NCBI RefSeq assembly: GCF_026262505.1
Contig: NC_067203.1
Coordinates: forward strand, 3,038,001 to 3,102,000
Direction of reading: 5' to 3'
DNA: 64,000 bases
Source of the DNA: Trichomonas vaginalis G3
Taxonomy: Eukaryota > Parabasalia > Trichomonadida > Trichomonadidae
Positions 10,657 to 19,393 of this stretch are shown here, one piece after another. The notes under the pieces were generated by a model. It did no database searches. It worked only from the letters and a program-made list of their open reading frames with translations, and had not been told where the DNA came from. Both the position numbers and the translations under genes were made by a program. Position 1 is the first letter of the stretch. Every line of letters starts with the position of its first letter.

Positions 10657-10952
10657 TTAATTCGGATAAAAATAAACCATTTACTCTTTCTTTGCTTCAA
10701 CTTCTTTAGCTTTTTGTTCTTCTTTGCTTTTGCTTCTTCTCTAGCTTTCTTCGCCAGCAAACGTGGGTTCTTTTGTCTTCCAGCAGCTAATGCAGCAAGT
10801 TGTTTTTCACTAAGTTTTCTCTTTGGTCTCTCTGGCTTTTGTTCTTGTTTTTGTTCCTTCAGTTCGGATAAAATTTGCTCGCGAATTTCTTTCTTCAATG
10901 CTTCAACATCTATGACCCCTTGGGTCTTGTCCATAGGGCTTGTCTGAGTCAT
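10635..10952 (-). CDS. Small lysine-rich protein (possible DNA-condensing virion protein)
   Basis: About 105 residues from ATG 10952 (MTQTSPMDKTQG). An acidic/Gln-rich helix is followed by a very basic tail (KKAREEAKAKKNKKLKK, then KQRKSK) after an RPKRKLSEKQLAALAAGRQK segment. Its 3' end overlaps the start of the penton candidate by 22 nt, so both are probably co-expressed. The composition resembles core proteins of DNA viruses that bind the genome, which is inference only. An in-frame ATG at 10973 would add seven residues. Confidence 0.55.
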   Translation of the reverse strand: MTQTSPMDKTQGVIDVEALKKEIREQILSELKEQKQEQKPERPKRKLSEKQLAALAAGRQKNPRLLAKKAREEAKAKKNKKLKKLKQRKSKWFIFIRIKCIDKYL

Positions 10953-10997
10953 TTGACTGCAGATAAAAAACAAAATTAAAACTTTAACCGATGTAAA

Positions 10998-11426
10998 ATG
11001 AGCTTGTCAAAATCAGAGCGAGAGTCTATTATATTAAATGACGCAAGAGGAATACAACATCCTTTCTATTACGTAAGTCAGAGTAAAGATGGTAAAATAT
11101 ACGTAAGAAAAAGAAAGGTCCCATTAGCGAATGCAGAAAGCGACAACATTAAGGTGCATGGCACCGAGGGCGAAGCCCATATAAAACCTTCTGTTCAAAC
11201 TGAGCCACCAAAAGAACCAGAAGAAAAGAAGCCAGATGTACTTTCAATAACGAACCAAGAGCTTATTGCAAAGTTCGTTAATTTCATTGAAAAACAAACC
11301 GAGTCAAAGAACCCTGACCCACCAGTGAAAGAAGTTGAGACAAAAGAGAATGTACAGTTCATTGAAAATGTCAAGAAACAACTTCCACCACGAATGCCAA
11401 GAAGAAGAGTGAGAATAATGAAGTAA
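10998..11426 (+). CDS. Unrecognised 142-aa Maverick protein
   Basis: Starts at GTAAAATG, divergent from the basic protein at 10952. The N-terminal 55 residues (GIQHPFYYVSQSKDGKIYVR) look folded. The remainder is Pro/Glu-rich linker, a short helix (NQELIAKFVNFIEKQTES) and a basic end (RMPRRRVRIMK). The N-terminal phrase DGKIYVRKRKVPL resembles DGRVQFRKIKQPL in the 78-aa proteins at 14669 and 30547, so a common small domain is possible. It is immediately upstream of the major capsid gene, so a virion role is plausible. No known family recognised. Confidence 0.6.
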   Translation: MSLSKSERESIILNDARGIQHPFYYVSQSKDGKIYVRKRKVPLANAESDNIKVHGTEGEAHIKPSVQTEPPKEPEEKKPDVLSITNQELIAKFVNFIEKQTESKNPDPPVKEVETKENVQFIENVKKQLPPRMPRRRVRIMK

Positions 11427-11453
11427 ATAGATATTTTTATCTGAAGTAAATAC

Positions 11454-14150
11454 ATGCAGAACGAACAGCTCAACGAATTTACTCCAGCAGAGCATATTCA
11501 TCAGATTCGCTCATATTTCGATATCATAGACAATGCAGTTCAAATTGGTGACACTAATAGAAAATATTCTGACGCAAAGATTCCATCACAACCTGGAACT
11601 GCTAAAGATAACACATGGGTAACATTCAATCTCTCACCTCCTGGTGAAAATATGTTGGACCTTTACAATACATTCATTACGTATAAAATGGAAGGTCAAT
11701 TTATTGTAGATAAAGAAATTGGTTCAGGTTCCAATAAAACAAACCCACCAGGATTTTGGATTGGTTTCGATGACGCTTTCTATGCAGTTGCTGGATATCA
11801 AATCCTTGCAAATGGTCGTATCGTATATTCTCAAGACAATGCAAGATAGGGTTGTTAAAAATATCAAAAATTAGCGTTTTGAAGACACCATGGTGTCTTA
11901 TAATTTTCCCTTCCTTATTGGCGTGTAGAAATAAATGCGCCAATAGATTGAAGAAGAAGAATTGTTTTTCTCTTAATGAACTTTAATCCTTTTGATATAA
12001 GAATATTAAAAACATTAATATAATTTCGATTTCGGAAATTAAATTTCCAAATTTTTTGGCGATTTCGGAAATAACAGGATCCCGCATCCAACACGCAACA
12101 ACAAAACACAAAACACACTTTTTGGTTCTTTCATCGTTTTAATCGTAATTTATGTAATACATGATTTGGATAAATTTTACAAAAATAGAACCTATATTAT
12201 ATTCTTTTCAAAGATTCTTGCAAATCATCAAAAATAATTGTATTTTAAAAAACGATCAAATTATCCTTTCATTATTTTAAACTTAAATTAGTTTTTATGA
12301 TTGACTAAAGCAATCATATTTATTCATCATTAAATAAACAACAAATAATATTTGAGAGTTATTTCAAAAAAAACACATTGAATTTATTAATTTGTCTCAA
12401 TTTCAGTATTATAAATTTTTATAATTTCAATATTTTGAAATACACTTTTTAATATTTCAATATTTATGATATTTCAATGTATTAAGTGGTCTCAAATTGA
12501 GCTTCTCAAATATAAGTTGGCCTATTCAAATAATAAAATTAAATAATATTTAAAATAATAAATAAAAGTGATTGAGGTCATAGCAAAACGGCTGTTTCAG
12601 TCATTAATTCTTAAAAATAAAAAGGGTAAAAACTAAATAAAATGGGTAAAATTCAATAGTGTCTGTGCTATCGTTCAATTTGAAGGTATCTTTTGAAACC
12701 GCAAGACACATTGAATTTTTGAATAGTGTATTATGGTTTGACAGACACCAATGAAAAAAATAAAATGATATTTATTTTAAATATATAAGATCCTTATATA
12801 AAATATAAATATTTTATCGTTTTATTTTCTTGTTTTAGAAATGTTTTTTATTGAAAAATCAATAAAACTAACTCCAAAATAAAATTTTTGATTTAAAGAC
12901 ACTATGATGACACCAGGCAAATCTTCCAAAACACCTATCGTCGGGAATCTAACAACCCTAACGCAAGAGAAGAAGCATATATAACTTCAAACTCACAAAC
13001 TACCGAACAAATAAAGAAAGTAGATGTTTTCTCAAAGACTCGACATGAAGATGTATGGAGTCATTCGGGAACATGCAGAACAGGACAAATTGTTAGTGGT
13101 CCAATTACAGCAGGAAAATCATTTGATTTTAAGCTTCGTTTAAGAATTCCAGTTAGAAGATTCCTTCCATTAGAAGCTATTCGATTTATTCCAGCTTTTG
13201 CAGGAAACATTCAGCTTAAAGTAAAGTTCAGTAGCGACGCCTTACAATGCATATCTATATCTGTAAATGATATCATTGCTTTCAATCCAACTCTTAAAGT
13301 TGCATTTGCTTCAGATTCAAATCCACCGACAAATAAATTTGTTCCATGGAATGAACCATTCACTATGATAACGAAGGCAGTAGAAGCTAGTGGAACAGTT
13401 ACTATTACAACTGTAACCCAGCAACTATTTCGAACAAAGATGGATTTTAATGAATGTTTTATTCATCCAAAGTCATTCTCTTTAGACCCTAACATTTATA
13501 CAGAACTTGTAGAACATTATACAAACGAGGCTTTATGTTTTCCTGTTAAAGTTATGGATTGGATTCCTATGGACGGTTCATTCTCAAAGAATACAGATAG
13601 TTCAAGTGCAACATTTACAGCAGCTTATACGCCTATTAATGTTAAAAGTATTTGGACACTATTTAGAAAGAAAGACAACTATTATGTTAATTTTGAGAAC
13701 CCTAAGTTTAAATATCTTCAGCTTTCCATGGGAGCTTATGGAAATATGCCTGCAGAACCTGAAAAATCATATGGACCTGTATTTTATGAAATGGTTGCGA
13801 ACGCTTGCAATACAAACAATGATATGATTGGACTTAATGAAGATGTTATGAGGTCATTGGTGGATGATGGTAGTGTGGAACATAAATGGGATAGCTATGA
13901 CAACACACATTTCTTATGTGGTTTTCCAACAGAAGTGGACTTTTGCTTCCAGCAAGGTCAAACATCTACTGCTCCAATAACATACAAATTGTCTGTTAAA
14001 GGACCTATTGAACTAGCAACTGAAAATGTACCAAAGCCACTTATTGGATTTATGAGGGATTGTTGCTTTGCCATTCAGGTGCGTGCTAATGGCATCCCCA
14101 TAATAAGATTAGATGACTATAACTTAGCTACGGACGACAGTGAGGAATAA
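11454..14150 (+). pseudogene. Major capsid protein (double jelly-roll), split by a transposon
   Basis: The 5' part (11454-11846) encodes residues 1-131, including NTWVTFNLSPPGEN and WIGFDDAFYAVAGYQILANG. The 3' part (12969-14150) continues with EEAYITSN and runs through RLRIPVRRFLPLEAIRFIP to LDDYNLATDDSEE. The two parts match the layout of Polinton major capsid proteins and together give about 525 codons. They are separated by a 1113-bp insertion (11847-12959) flanked by 9-bp direct repeats within the same Ala-Arg codons. An internal ATG at 13365 gives an apparent 261-aa ORF that is merely the C-terminal half. This copy cannot produce a capsid protein. Confidence 0.85.
11847..12959. mobile_element. 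Non-autonomous MULE-like element in the capsid gene
   Basis: Ends are TAGGGTTGTTA on the left and TAACAACCCT on the right; similarity of the two inverted ends continues imperfectly for about 50 bp (shared GTTTTG-AAGA). Flanks are the 9-bp repeats AATGCAAGA (11838-11846) and AACGCAAGA (12960-12968), differing at one base. A 9-bp duplication is typical of Mutator-like transposons, which are known in trichomonads. The interior is AT-rich with no coding frame. The single TSD mismatch suggests an old insertion. Confidence 0.8.
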
Positions 14151-14179
14151 AGGATGAACGTTTATTTTAAAGCTTATAA

Positions 14180-14620
14180 ATGAGTTCTTCATCAAGCTCT
14201 CGTGAACCTTCACCATCTGTGAAACAAACTTTACCAAACGATTATGGAGCACCTATTGAATATTTCTTACGAGCTGCACAATGGCAAAGAGCAGTCTCAC
14301 CAAGGTTAGGTGTTCCACCAGCTCCTGTCAAAAATAGCATTTGGTCAAGTCCTTATATAAGATATGGTCTCCCACTAGGTTTGCTAGCTACAGCAGGAGC
14401 AGTTATGATGTTGAAAAGAAATAAAGCAAATGTTGTAAATAATACTGAAGTAGCTGAAGTTAAACAAACTCCAACACCTTCACAAGCAAAACCTTCAATG
14501 ACTCCTGAACCTATGGAAGTACAAACTCCTGTTCAAAAGTCAACTCCTAAACCGACTCCAACATTTAAACCAGAACCTACTCCTCAAATAAATTGTAAAA
14601 CTCCTGCGTTTCCTTACTGA
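14180..14620 (+). CDS. Small membrane-anchored Maverick protein
   Basis: 146 aa, start TTATAAATG. A Ser-rich N-terminus and a short folded stretch precede one transmembrane helix around residues 57-75 (YGLPLGLLATAGAVMML), then a KRNK stop-transfer signal and a Pro/Thr/Lys-rich tail ending in INCKTPAFPY. The arrangement resembles minor virion membrane or structural proteins. It lies directly downstream of the capsid gene in the same orientation. Family not recognised. Confidence 0.6.
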   Translation: MSSSSSSREPSPSVKQTLPNDYGAPIEYFLRAAQWQRAVSPRLGVPPAPVKNSIWSSPYIRYGLPLGLLATAGAVMMLKRNKANVVNNTEVAEVKQTPTPSQAKPSMTPEPMEVQTPVQKSTPKPTPTFKPEPTPQINCKTPAFPY

Positions 14621-14668
14621 AAAAATAACGTTATTTTTATTTTATTTGAACATTTTATTTAGAGTAAA

Positions 14669-14905
14669 ATGACGACTAAAGTCACTGAAGCAATGAAACA
14701 AAAGTTTTTGGTAGAATACATTAAATCAGGAACTATTCCAGAAGGTTTTTACATTCATACTATGAAGGATGGTAGAGTTCAGTTTAGAAAGATAAAACAA
14801 CCATTAGATAGAGAAGGTATATTAAGGAAGATTAAACTTCATGAGGACAACATTGCTAAACTTAGGAAGAAGTTAGAAGAGTTGGAGAAAGGAAGAGAGT
14901 TATAA
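14669..14905 (+). CDS. Conserved 78-aa Maverick right-end protein
   Basis: Starts at GTAAAATG. An N-terminal region (GFYIHTMKDGRVQFRKIKQP) precedes a basic coiled-coil helix (HEDNIAKLRKKLEELEK). A nearly identical gene occupies the same place in Maverick B (30547-30789), differing at a few residues and at the C-terminus. Conservation between two otherwise different elements suggests purifying selection or recent exchange of the right end. Function unknown. Confidence 0.65.
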   Translation: MTTKVTEAMKQKFLVEYIKSGTIPEGFYIHTMKDGRVQFRKIKQPLDREGILRKIKLHEDNIAKLRKKLEELEKGREL

Positions 14906-14920
14906 AGCAATGAATTCAAC

Positions 14921-14970
14921 AGGGTGAAAAAACAGGTGAGATTTCACCACTTCACCTAAATTTATTTTTG
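14921..14970. repeat. Intergenic hairpin module (GGTGA type)
   Basis: AACAGGTGAGATTTCACCAC with a further CTTCACCT arm and a T-rich tail, between the two right-end genes. A copy in inverted orientation is in Maverick C (55221-55280). Confidence 0.6.
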
Positions 14971-15044
14971 TGCTATGTTTTCATACGTGTGAGGGTGGTG
15001 ATATCATTAATTTTTATTGTATTTTTTATTTTATTTTTATATAA

Positions 15045-15365
15045 ATGACGAAAACTATTGAGATAACAAACTACAACGGTCATGAGTTCAAGAATTTGTT
15101 CTTCGTTCCTCGTGAAAATACATTCTATCAGATACGAGGGAGAAAGGGTAAAGTTAGTTTGAGCGTTTATGACTACAAGCATAATGGAAAGTTTATACAA
15201 GCATATGATACAAACGGTAAGCGTGTTTCATTAGCTTTGTCAAAACTTACAGGTATAAACTATGACAGTGATTTTGACCTATATGAAGAAGAAAGTGAGT
15301 CAGAAGATTATGAGCTGTTATATGAAGCACAGCAATGGGAGGAGTTGCAATACTTTTGTAAGTGA
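15045..15365 (+). CDS. Conserved ~106-aa Maverick right-end protein
   Basis: Starts at ATATAAATG. The N-terminal ~70 residues (NLFFVPRENTFYQIRGR, then GKVSLSVYDYKHNGK) are shared with the 108-aa protein at 30837 and, more distantly, with the 94-aa protein at 54845. The C-terminus is acidic (DSDFDLYEEESESEDYELL, then WEELQYFCK). All three lie next to the Maverick terminus and read toward it. The compact beta-rich N-terminus could be a small DNA- or protein-binding domain; no family recognised. Confidence 0.65.
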   Translation: MTKTIEITNYNGHEFKNLFFVPRENTFYQIRGRKGKVSLSVYDYKHNGKFIQAYDTNGKRVSLALSKLTGINYDSDFDLYEEESESEDYELLYEAQQWEELQYFCK

Positions 15366-15568
15366 GAACGTTTATTTTTACATTAGTGAAGTCGTTTGTG
15401 AAAACATTAGTGATGTGAAGTGGTTGGTGGCTTTGTAAATATTTAAGGTTAAGTTAGTGTTGTCGTTTGTGTTGTAAAATATACGTTAACGGTTTCGTAA
15501 AGTGTCAAATTCACATATAATGGGTAAGGAGGCGCAGTGCCGCCGTACCCTTGATATGTATACTAACT
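15366..15568. repeat. Right terminal repeat of Maverick A
   Basis: Near-identical to 31164-31390 (Maverick B) and, inverted, to 54615-54840 (Maverick C). It contains GTTAGTGTTGTCGTTTGTG, GGGTAAGG..GCAGTGCCGCC..GTACCC (a self-complementary stretch) and the outer end GTATACTAACT. The partner left end is outside the window. Confidence 0.85.
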
Positions 15569-15706
15569 CACAACAATCACTGCGATTAGTACAATACCAA
15601 CAATTTTGGTTTTATCCCAACAACTCTTCTTTGCTACTCTTACTTCAGACCTTTCTGAAGCATCAGTGTTGAAAGGATTGTTTGGATCTTGAAATGGATT
15701 AGACAT
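15563..15706 (-). pseudogene. Small tail-anchored-type protein truncated by Maverick A
   Basis: A 47-codon frame beginning MSNPFQDPNNPFN with NPF motifs and ending in a hydrophobic stretch KIVGIVLIAVIVVS. The stop codon (TAG at 15563-15565) lies inside the Maverick terminal repeat, so the original 3' end was displaced by insertion. Two NPF motifs and a C-terminal hydrophobic helix are reminiscent of membrane-trafficking or tail-anchored proteins, but the identity is unknown. The leader is rich in TCATTT motifs, like the neighbouring element X genes. Confidence 0.5.
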
Positions 15707-15772
15707 TGAAAAATGAAATGAAAAAAGTGTAATGACCAACGGTTATTTTTAATAAAATGACACCATTTATTT

Positions 15773-16111
15773 TTAGTTATTTACTGAATGTGATACAAAA
15801 ATAAGTAATAACATCTCCTTTTTAGCTTGAAATTTCAATTCTTGAGATTTAATTTTTAATCTTGGTGTTAAAAGAGGTGTCGTGACTGGTGTCGTGAATG
15901 GTGTCATTAATGGTGTTATAGCAAACGTTTTCATTGGTGTTTTATGTGCTCTTCCACAATTTGTATCAGTACAACATTCATCATTACTATCTGCATGTCT
16001 GCAACGGTAATACCCACTCTTGCAACCAGGTTTATAACCATTTCCAACCCAATATTCCCCATTAGGATAAGGTTCACATTTAAAAATTAGAAAAAACAAT
16101 TCAAGACACAT
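15773..16111 (-). CDS. Cysteine-rich, probably secreted small protein
   Basis: 112 aa. A short hydrophobic N-terminus (MCLELFFLIFKC) may be a signal peptide. A Cys-rich module follows (CEPYPNG, KPGCKSGYYRCRHA, ECCTDTNCGR), then a Thr-Pro repeat (ITPLMTPFTTPVTTPLLTP) and a basic/hydrophobic end. The repeat in DNA is a run of GGTGTC(A/G)TGA units. The cysteine pattern suggests a disulphide-stabilised extracellular domain; I do not recognise it. Confidence 0.45.
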   Translation of the reverse strand: MCLELFFLIFKCEPYPNGEYWVGNGYKPGCKSGYYRCRHADSNDECCTDTNCGRAHKTPMKTFAITPLMTPFTTPVTTPLLTPRLKIKSQELKFQAKKEMLLLIFVSHSVNN

Positions 16112-16241
16112 TAGTGTGAAAGAACATATCGGTAGCGATTTTTTTCAGAGTGTTTATTCAATATTTGAGATCATGAACGATCTGTCACTTTTTTATAATT
16201 GAATTTGTTTATTCAAATTAGAAATGTCACTTTTCCCACTA

Positions 16242-16604
16242 ATGGAGAAGAGAAAGATCAAGAAGATAATAGTTGATGAAGGAACTGAATTCGAGAAGAT
16301 ATTCAACTTTGATGGTAATGGTTGGTTCACAACTATTACTGATAAAGATGGAGAACATTTCAGACCCAGAAAGGCACCAAGAAAACTTCAAGATCTGATT
16401 GAACCAATCAATCCAAACAAACCAATCAAACCAAAGAAGCCAAACAAACCAATCAAACAAAACAAACCAAAGCAAACATCGGAAACATCGGAAACATATC
16501 CTATACCAGAAGTCCATGAACCAGAGAGACTTTTGATACCAAGACCTGTGGATGATAAATATGATCCAGATAAGTTCTTCCCAAAAATACCTAAGTTAGA
16601 ATAA
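16242..16604 (+). CDS. Lys/Pro-repeat protein, unrecognised
   Basis: Start 16242 (MEKRKIKKIIVDEG) is preferred because TCACTTTT at 16226 is a good host-type initiator 16 nt upstream; an ATG at 16224 overlaps that initiator. The N-terminal 45 residues (FEKIFNFDGNGWFTTITDKDG) resemble small domains with a 'DGNG' turn, followed by a PNKPIKPKKPNKPIKQNKP repeat and an acidic end. The 3' end overlaps that of the convergent gene at 16596 by 9 bp. Confidence 0.5.
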   Translation: MEKRKIKKIIVDEGTEFEKIFNFDGNGWFTTITDKDGEHFRPRKAPRKLQDLIEPINPNKPIKPKKPNKPIKQNKPKQTSETSETYPIPEVHEPERLLIPRPVDDKYDPDKFFPKIPKLE

Positions 16605-17171
16605 AAACTCCTTTATATCTTTAGTATGATATAATAAGTCAATTAATAAGCTTTGTTCTCGTTCTGTTCTGGTGTTTTGTCTCCCTTTCATGGTCTCGCA
16701 AAGTAAGATCATGAACTTCTTCTTGAGATACTCAAAGAGCTGTGGTAAGTTATCATACTCTGGGTATGTGGGAAGCATGCCTACTATCGTAAGGGTTGTA
16801 TCAGCAAGGATTGGGGTAATATCTGAAAAATCTACCTCCGGAGTAGAATATGATGGTAAGTCTCTAACATGTATGTAATCATTGTATGATTGTCGCATAA
16901 GATTGAGTTTCTGAAGAACAATGATGAGACTTTGACTTTGTCGTTCAAGTTTGTTTAATGTTCTTTCCAAACTTCTGTAATAAACGTCAACCTCTGTAAG
17001 AGCTTTTAATTTTGCTTCAGTCTTAGAGATCTTTTCTTGAACTTCACCAAGTTTGATCTGAACTGAAGTTTTTGCTCCCATCATATTTTCATCAAGGTCA
17101 TTCTCTATGTCATCAATGATATCTTCCCATGGAGTCGATTTGTCATCATTGATCATCACGTGAACGCTCAT
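16596..17171 (-). CDS. Coiled-coil protein, unrecognised
   Basis: 191 aa. An acidic N-terminus is followed by a long helical region with heptad character (KLGEVQEKISKTEAKLKAL, then SLERTLNKLERQSQSLIIVL) and a folded C-terminal part (TPILADTTLTIVGMLPTYPE, then ERSQ-type helix). The initiator CGTCACTTTTTTGAA lies about 15 nt upstream of ATG. No family recognised. Confidence 0.55.
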   Translation of the reverse strand: MSVHVMINDDKSTPWEDIIDDIENDLDENMMGAKTSVQIKLGEVQEKISKTEAKLKALTEVDVYYRSLERTLNKLERQSQSLIIVLQKLNLMRQSYNDYIHVRDLPSYSTPEVDFSDITPILADTTLTIVGMLPTYPEYDNLPQLFEYLKKKFMILLCETMKGRQNTRTEREQSLLIDLLYHTKDIKEFLF

Positions 17172-17218
17172 GAAAAAAAATTCAAAAAAGTGACGTTTGT
17201 AAATGAATGTGTTTACTC

Positions 17219-17611
17219 TTAAGCTTCTTCTTTCTCAACTTGAAGATCTGTTGGATTTAATGTTCCATCACGTTCAACCAGAATGTTTTGTTCAGGTCTT
17301 TCAAGGAGTTGCCTGTAAATCGTAAAGGTTTCAACAAGACCTTGGTATGGTATCTTAAGATCTATGTTCACCCATGGGTGTTTCGTTAAGAAAGCAGCAA
17401 GTGTTTCACGCTTTGAGTCAAGGATGTCGCTTTTCTCTGTAAGACCTTCTTCAAAGCTTAAAATTACTCCTGCTGCAGCTTCAAGTCTTTGGATCTGGCG
17501 TCTTGAAACTTTTGTAAGTTGGATTGATCTATTGGTACTGAAGACTTGTAGGAGATAATTCGAAACAACTTCGTTGATCTCAAGCTGACAGATCGGATGA
17601 AGTTCAAACAT
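17219..17611 (-). CDS. Unrecognised 130-aa protein divergent from the 17935 gene
   Basis: True ATG at 17611 (MFELHPICQLEINEV); two upstream codons are open but begin with TTG. Predominantly helical and soluble. It faces away from a 30-bp minisatellite (17625-17920) that separates it from the divergent gene at 17935, so the repeat occupies their shared promoter. No family recognised. Confidence 0.5.
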   Translation of the reverse strand: MFELHPICQLEINEVVSNYLLQVFSTNRSIQLTKVSRRQIQRLEAAAGVILSFEEGLTEKSDILDSKRETLAAFLTKHPWVNIDLKIPYQGLVETFTIYRQLLERPEQNILVERDGTLNPTDLQVEKEEA

Positions 17612-17624
17612 GGACAATTAGTAC

Positions 17625-17920
17625 TGGTATTTATCGTTCCAGTACTTTACGTGTCAGTACAACTTGTGCCAGTACTTTACGTGTCAGTACAACTTGTGCC
17701 GGTACTTTATGTGCCAGTACTTTACGTGTCAGTACAACTTGTGCCAGTACTTTACGTGTCAGTACAACTTGTGCCGGTACTTTATGTGCCAGTACTTTAC
17801 GTGTCAGTACAACTTGTGCCAGTACTTTACGCGCCAAAGTATTCAAATTTGAGAGAAATGACACATCTTGTGCCAGTACTTTACGTGTCAGTACAAAATG
17901 TGCCGGTACTTAACGTTCTA
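17625..17920. repeat. 30-bp minisatellite in a divergent promoter
   Basis: About ten units built on GTACTTTACGTGTCAGTACA plus ACTTGTGCC(A/G), with shorter variants (GTACTTTATGTGCCA). Each unit contains the inverted motif GTAC..GTAC. The + strand frame across it gives a PVLYVSVQLV repeat that I regard as spurious. Confidence 0.8.
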
Positions 17921-17934
17921 AACCGTCGGACCAA

Positions 17935-18435
17935 ATGTCCCAAGACCAACTTGCGACACCAGCTCAAGCAGCACCGACACCAGACATGATGACAATGATG
18001 ATGCAAATGATGCAACAACAAACACAGCTTATGCAACAAATGCAACAGGAGAAACCTTTATGGAAACCTACAAAGAATCCTCAAGATCTTGAAGCAGGAC
18101 TCAATGCTCTCAGGAATGATTACAAGCGTGAACGTATGACCATGAAGAAAGGTGAAGAAGATTACGATCCGATCGAAGAAGACGAAATCAAGTCAACAGC
18201 TTCGACAAGAACACTACAAGCAGAGAGGGAACAAGACGACTTCCTCCCTAAGTCCCAAAGACTTTACGTTCTCGAGTTCTTTACAGTCCCAGCATTGAGA
18301 TCAATGCGCAATTGGAAAGGTCGTGTTCCAATGGGTTCCAACAGAAGAGAACTCCTCATGTCCGCCATACTTCTTGTTAAAACAAAGGCAGAACTTATGG
18401 ACTTCATTCTTTCATCATGCCCCGATGAAATCTAA
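17935..18435 (+). CDS. Met/Gln-rich coiled protein, unrecognised
   Basis: 166 aa. The N-terminus is low-complexity (MMTMMMQMMQQQTQLMQQMQ), the centre charged, and the C-terminal ~65 residues (RLYVLEFFTVPALRSMRNW, then RRELLMSAILLVKTKAELMD) look like a folded helical domain. It is more GC-rich and less AT-skewed than Maverick A genes. It does not match a family I know. Confidence 0.5.
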   Translation: MSQDQLATPAQAAPTPDMMTMMMQMMQQQTQLMQQMQQEKPLWKPTKNPQDLEAGLNALRNDYKRERMTMKKGEEDYDPIEEDEIKSTASTRTLQAEREQDDFLPKSQRLYVLEFFTVPALRSMRNWKGRVPMGSNRRELLMSAILLVKTKAELMDFILSSCPDEI

Positions 18436-18473
18436 GATCAGAGTAAAAAACTTACATTGATTAAAATTACTTT

Positions 18474-18662
18474 TTATTCATGACCTGCAAGACGTCTACG
18501 ATAGAAGTCAATGAGGGCATCGTAGATCTTGATCGTAGGATTGTGTTCGTCTCTGAGGACTTTAAGGTATTCTTTATATTCTTCAACATGTTGATAAGAA
18601 TAAACTAGAGCATCTTTGAGTTCTTCAAGTTCTTCTCTTTCTTTAGGTGTCATTGACTCCAT
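18474..18662 (-). CDS. Small helical protein, paralogue of the 18710 gene
   Basis: 62 aa (MESMTPKEREELEELKDAL...). Leader TTTTGTCACTTTTTATTTTG then TCTAATG. Aligned by eye with the next gene: (Y)QHVEEYKEYL, then IKIYDALIDFYRRRLAG here, against SSHVDAFRAYQDDL, then IQMLLDFFRGNLAQ there. The leaders also align, so this looks like a tandem duplication. Function unknown. Confidence 0.5.
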   Translation of the reverse strand: MESMTPKEREELEELKDALVYSYQHVEEYKEYLKVLRDEHNPTIKIYDALIDFYRRRLAGHE

Positions 18663-18709
18663 TAGACAAAATAAAAAGTGACAAAATTAAGTATTAATAA
18701 ATTAATTGT

Positions 18710-18916
18710 TTATTCTTTTTTCTCGTACTTCTGTGCAAGATTTCCTCGGAAGAAGTCAAGCAACATTTGGATCTTTCCAAGCTTTCGACCTTCTTTTACA
18801 AGATCATCTTGGTAAGCTCGGAATGCGTCAACGTGTGAGCTAGCGTAGAATGCAGCGACAACAACTTCTTCTGCACCTTCTTTGCTGGCAAGTGGCATGA
18901 ACTCAAATCCTTCCAT
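18710..18916 (-). CDS. Small helical protein, paralogue of the 18474 gene
   Basis: 68 aa from ATG 18916 (MEGFEFMPLASKEG). The frame is open to 19018, but 18916 matches the position of its paralogue's start, with leader TTTTGACAGTTTATTTACTC then TAATG, and leaves room for the divergent gene at 18987. Helical, with an 'AFYASSHVDAFRAY' segment. A third, weaker relative may be the protein at 19719. Confidence 0.5.
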   Translation of the reverse strand: MEGFEFMPLASKEGAEEVVVAAFYASSHVDAFRAYQDDLVKEGRKLGKIQMLLDFFRGNLAQKYEKKE

Positions 18917-18986
18917 TAGAGTAAATAAACTGTCAAAACCGTTCACTCTGACCACTTCACTTTTAATATCATCTGTTGAAGGGATA

Positions 18987-19166
18987 ATGAATTTGGTTAA
19001 GCAACTCAAATTAGACATTGAGACAGAGATAAAAGAACATAAATTTGACGCAAGGTCTTTGCGTAAATTGGAAGAATCAGTAAGTTATCTTGATGACATG
19101 ATGAATTCTCTTGATCAGATCAAACGTGGAACTGGTAGAAACATTAAAGAAAAAAAGAATGAATAA
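18987..19166 (+). CDS. Small helical protein
   Basis: 59 aa (MNLVKQLKLDIETEIKE...). Initiator TCACTTTTAATATC about 30 nt upstream. Amphipathic, highly charged, probably a short coiled coil (LRKLEESVSYLDDMMNSLDQ). Divergent from the 18916 gene with a 70-bp gap. Unrecognised. Confidence 0.45.
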   Translation: MNLVKQLKLDIETEIKEHKFDARSLRKLEESVSYLDDMMNSLDQIKRGTGRNIKEKKNE

Positions 19167-19183
19167 ATCATTAATTTTTTTAT

Positions 19184-19393
19184 TCAATTGTTTTTAAGTA
19201 AGTCTTGAGCATCATTTGCTGTTCTTAAGTATTGAATGTTAGTTTGACGATTCAATTGTCCGTGAAACTCACAGAAGAACAACATCATGAATAATAGAAG
19301 AATGAAAAGGTTAACACAAAAGAAAACAATGATTGCATTCGTGAGAAAGTTCATTGAGTTCTTTATGTAAGACATGTCCTCGTCGTAGCCCAT
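19184..19393 (-). CDS. Small single-pass membrane protein
   Basis: 69 aa from ATG 19393 (MGYDEDMSYIKNSMNFL), with one strongly hydrophobic helix (AIIVFFCVNLFILLLFMMLF). Start chosen from the initiator TGTCACTTTTTAGTTTTTTC just upstream; it forms a 28-bp divergent promoter with the gene at 19422. Unrecognised. Confidence 0.5.
   Translation of the reverse strand: MGYDEDMSYIKNSMNFLTNAIIVFFCVNLFILLLFMMLFFCEFHGQLNRQTNIQYLRTANDAQDLLKNN

Larger units (their letters stand above)
1..15568 (+). mobile_element. Maverick/Polinton A, right-hand portion (left part outside window)
   Basis: A virus-like DNA transposon recognised by its gene set: integrase (1092-2177), protein-primed DNA polymerase B (5781-9605), major capsid protein (11454-14150) and a minor capsid candidate (9799-10656). 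The right terminus is at 15568: the last bases, GTATACTAACT, are shared with the Maverick B end at 31390 and, inverted, with a third copy starting at 54615. Maverick TIRs characteristically begin with AG, which fits AGTTAGTATAC. The packaging ATPase and maturation protease typical of the family are not visible and presumably lie upstream of base 1. The polymerase, capsid and several accessory genes are broken, so this copy looks immobile. Confidence 0.9.

Noticed and set aside
17597-17989. 130-aa ORF of PVLYVSVQLV repeats
   Set aside because: It is a read-through of the 30-bp minisatellite; open in several frames and on both strands, with no initiator.
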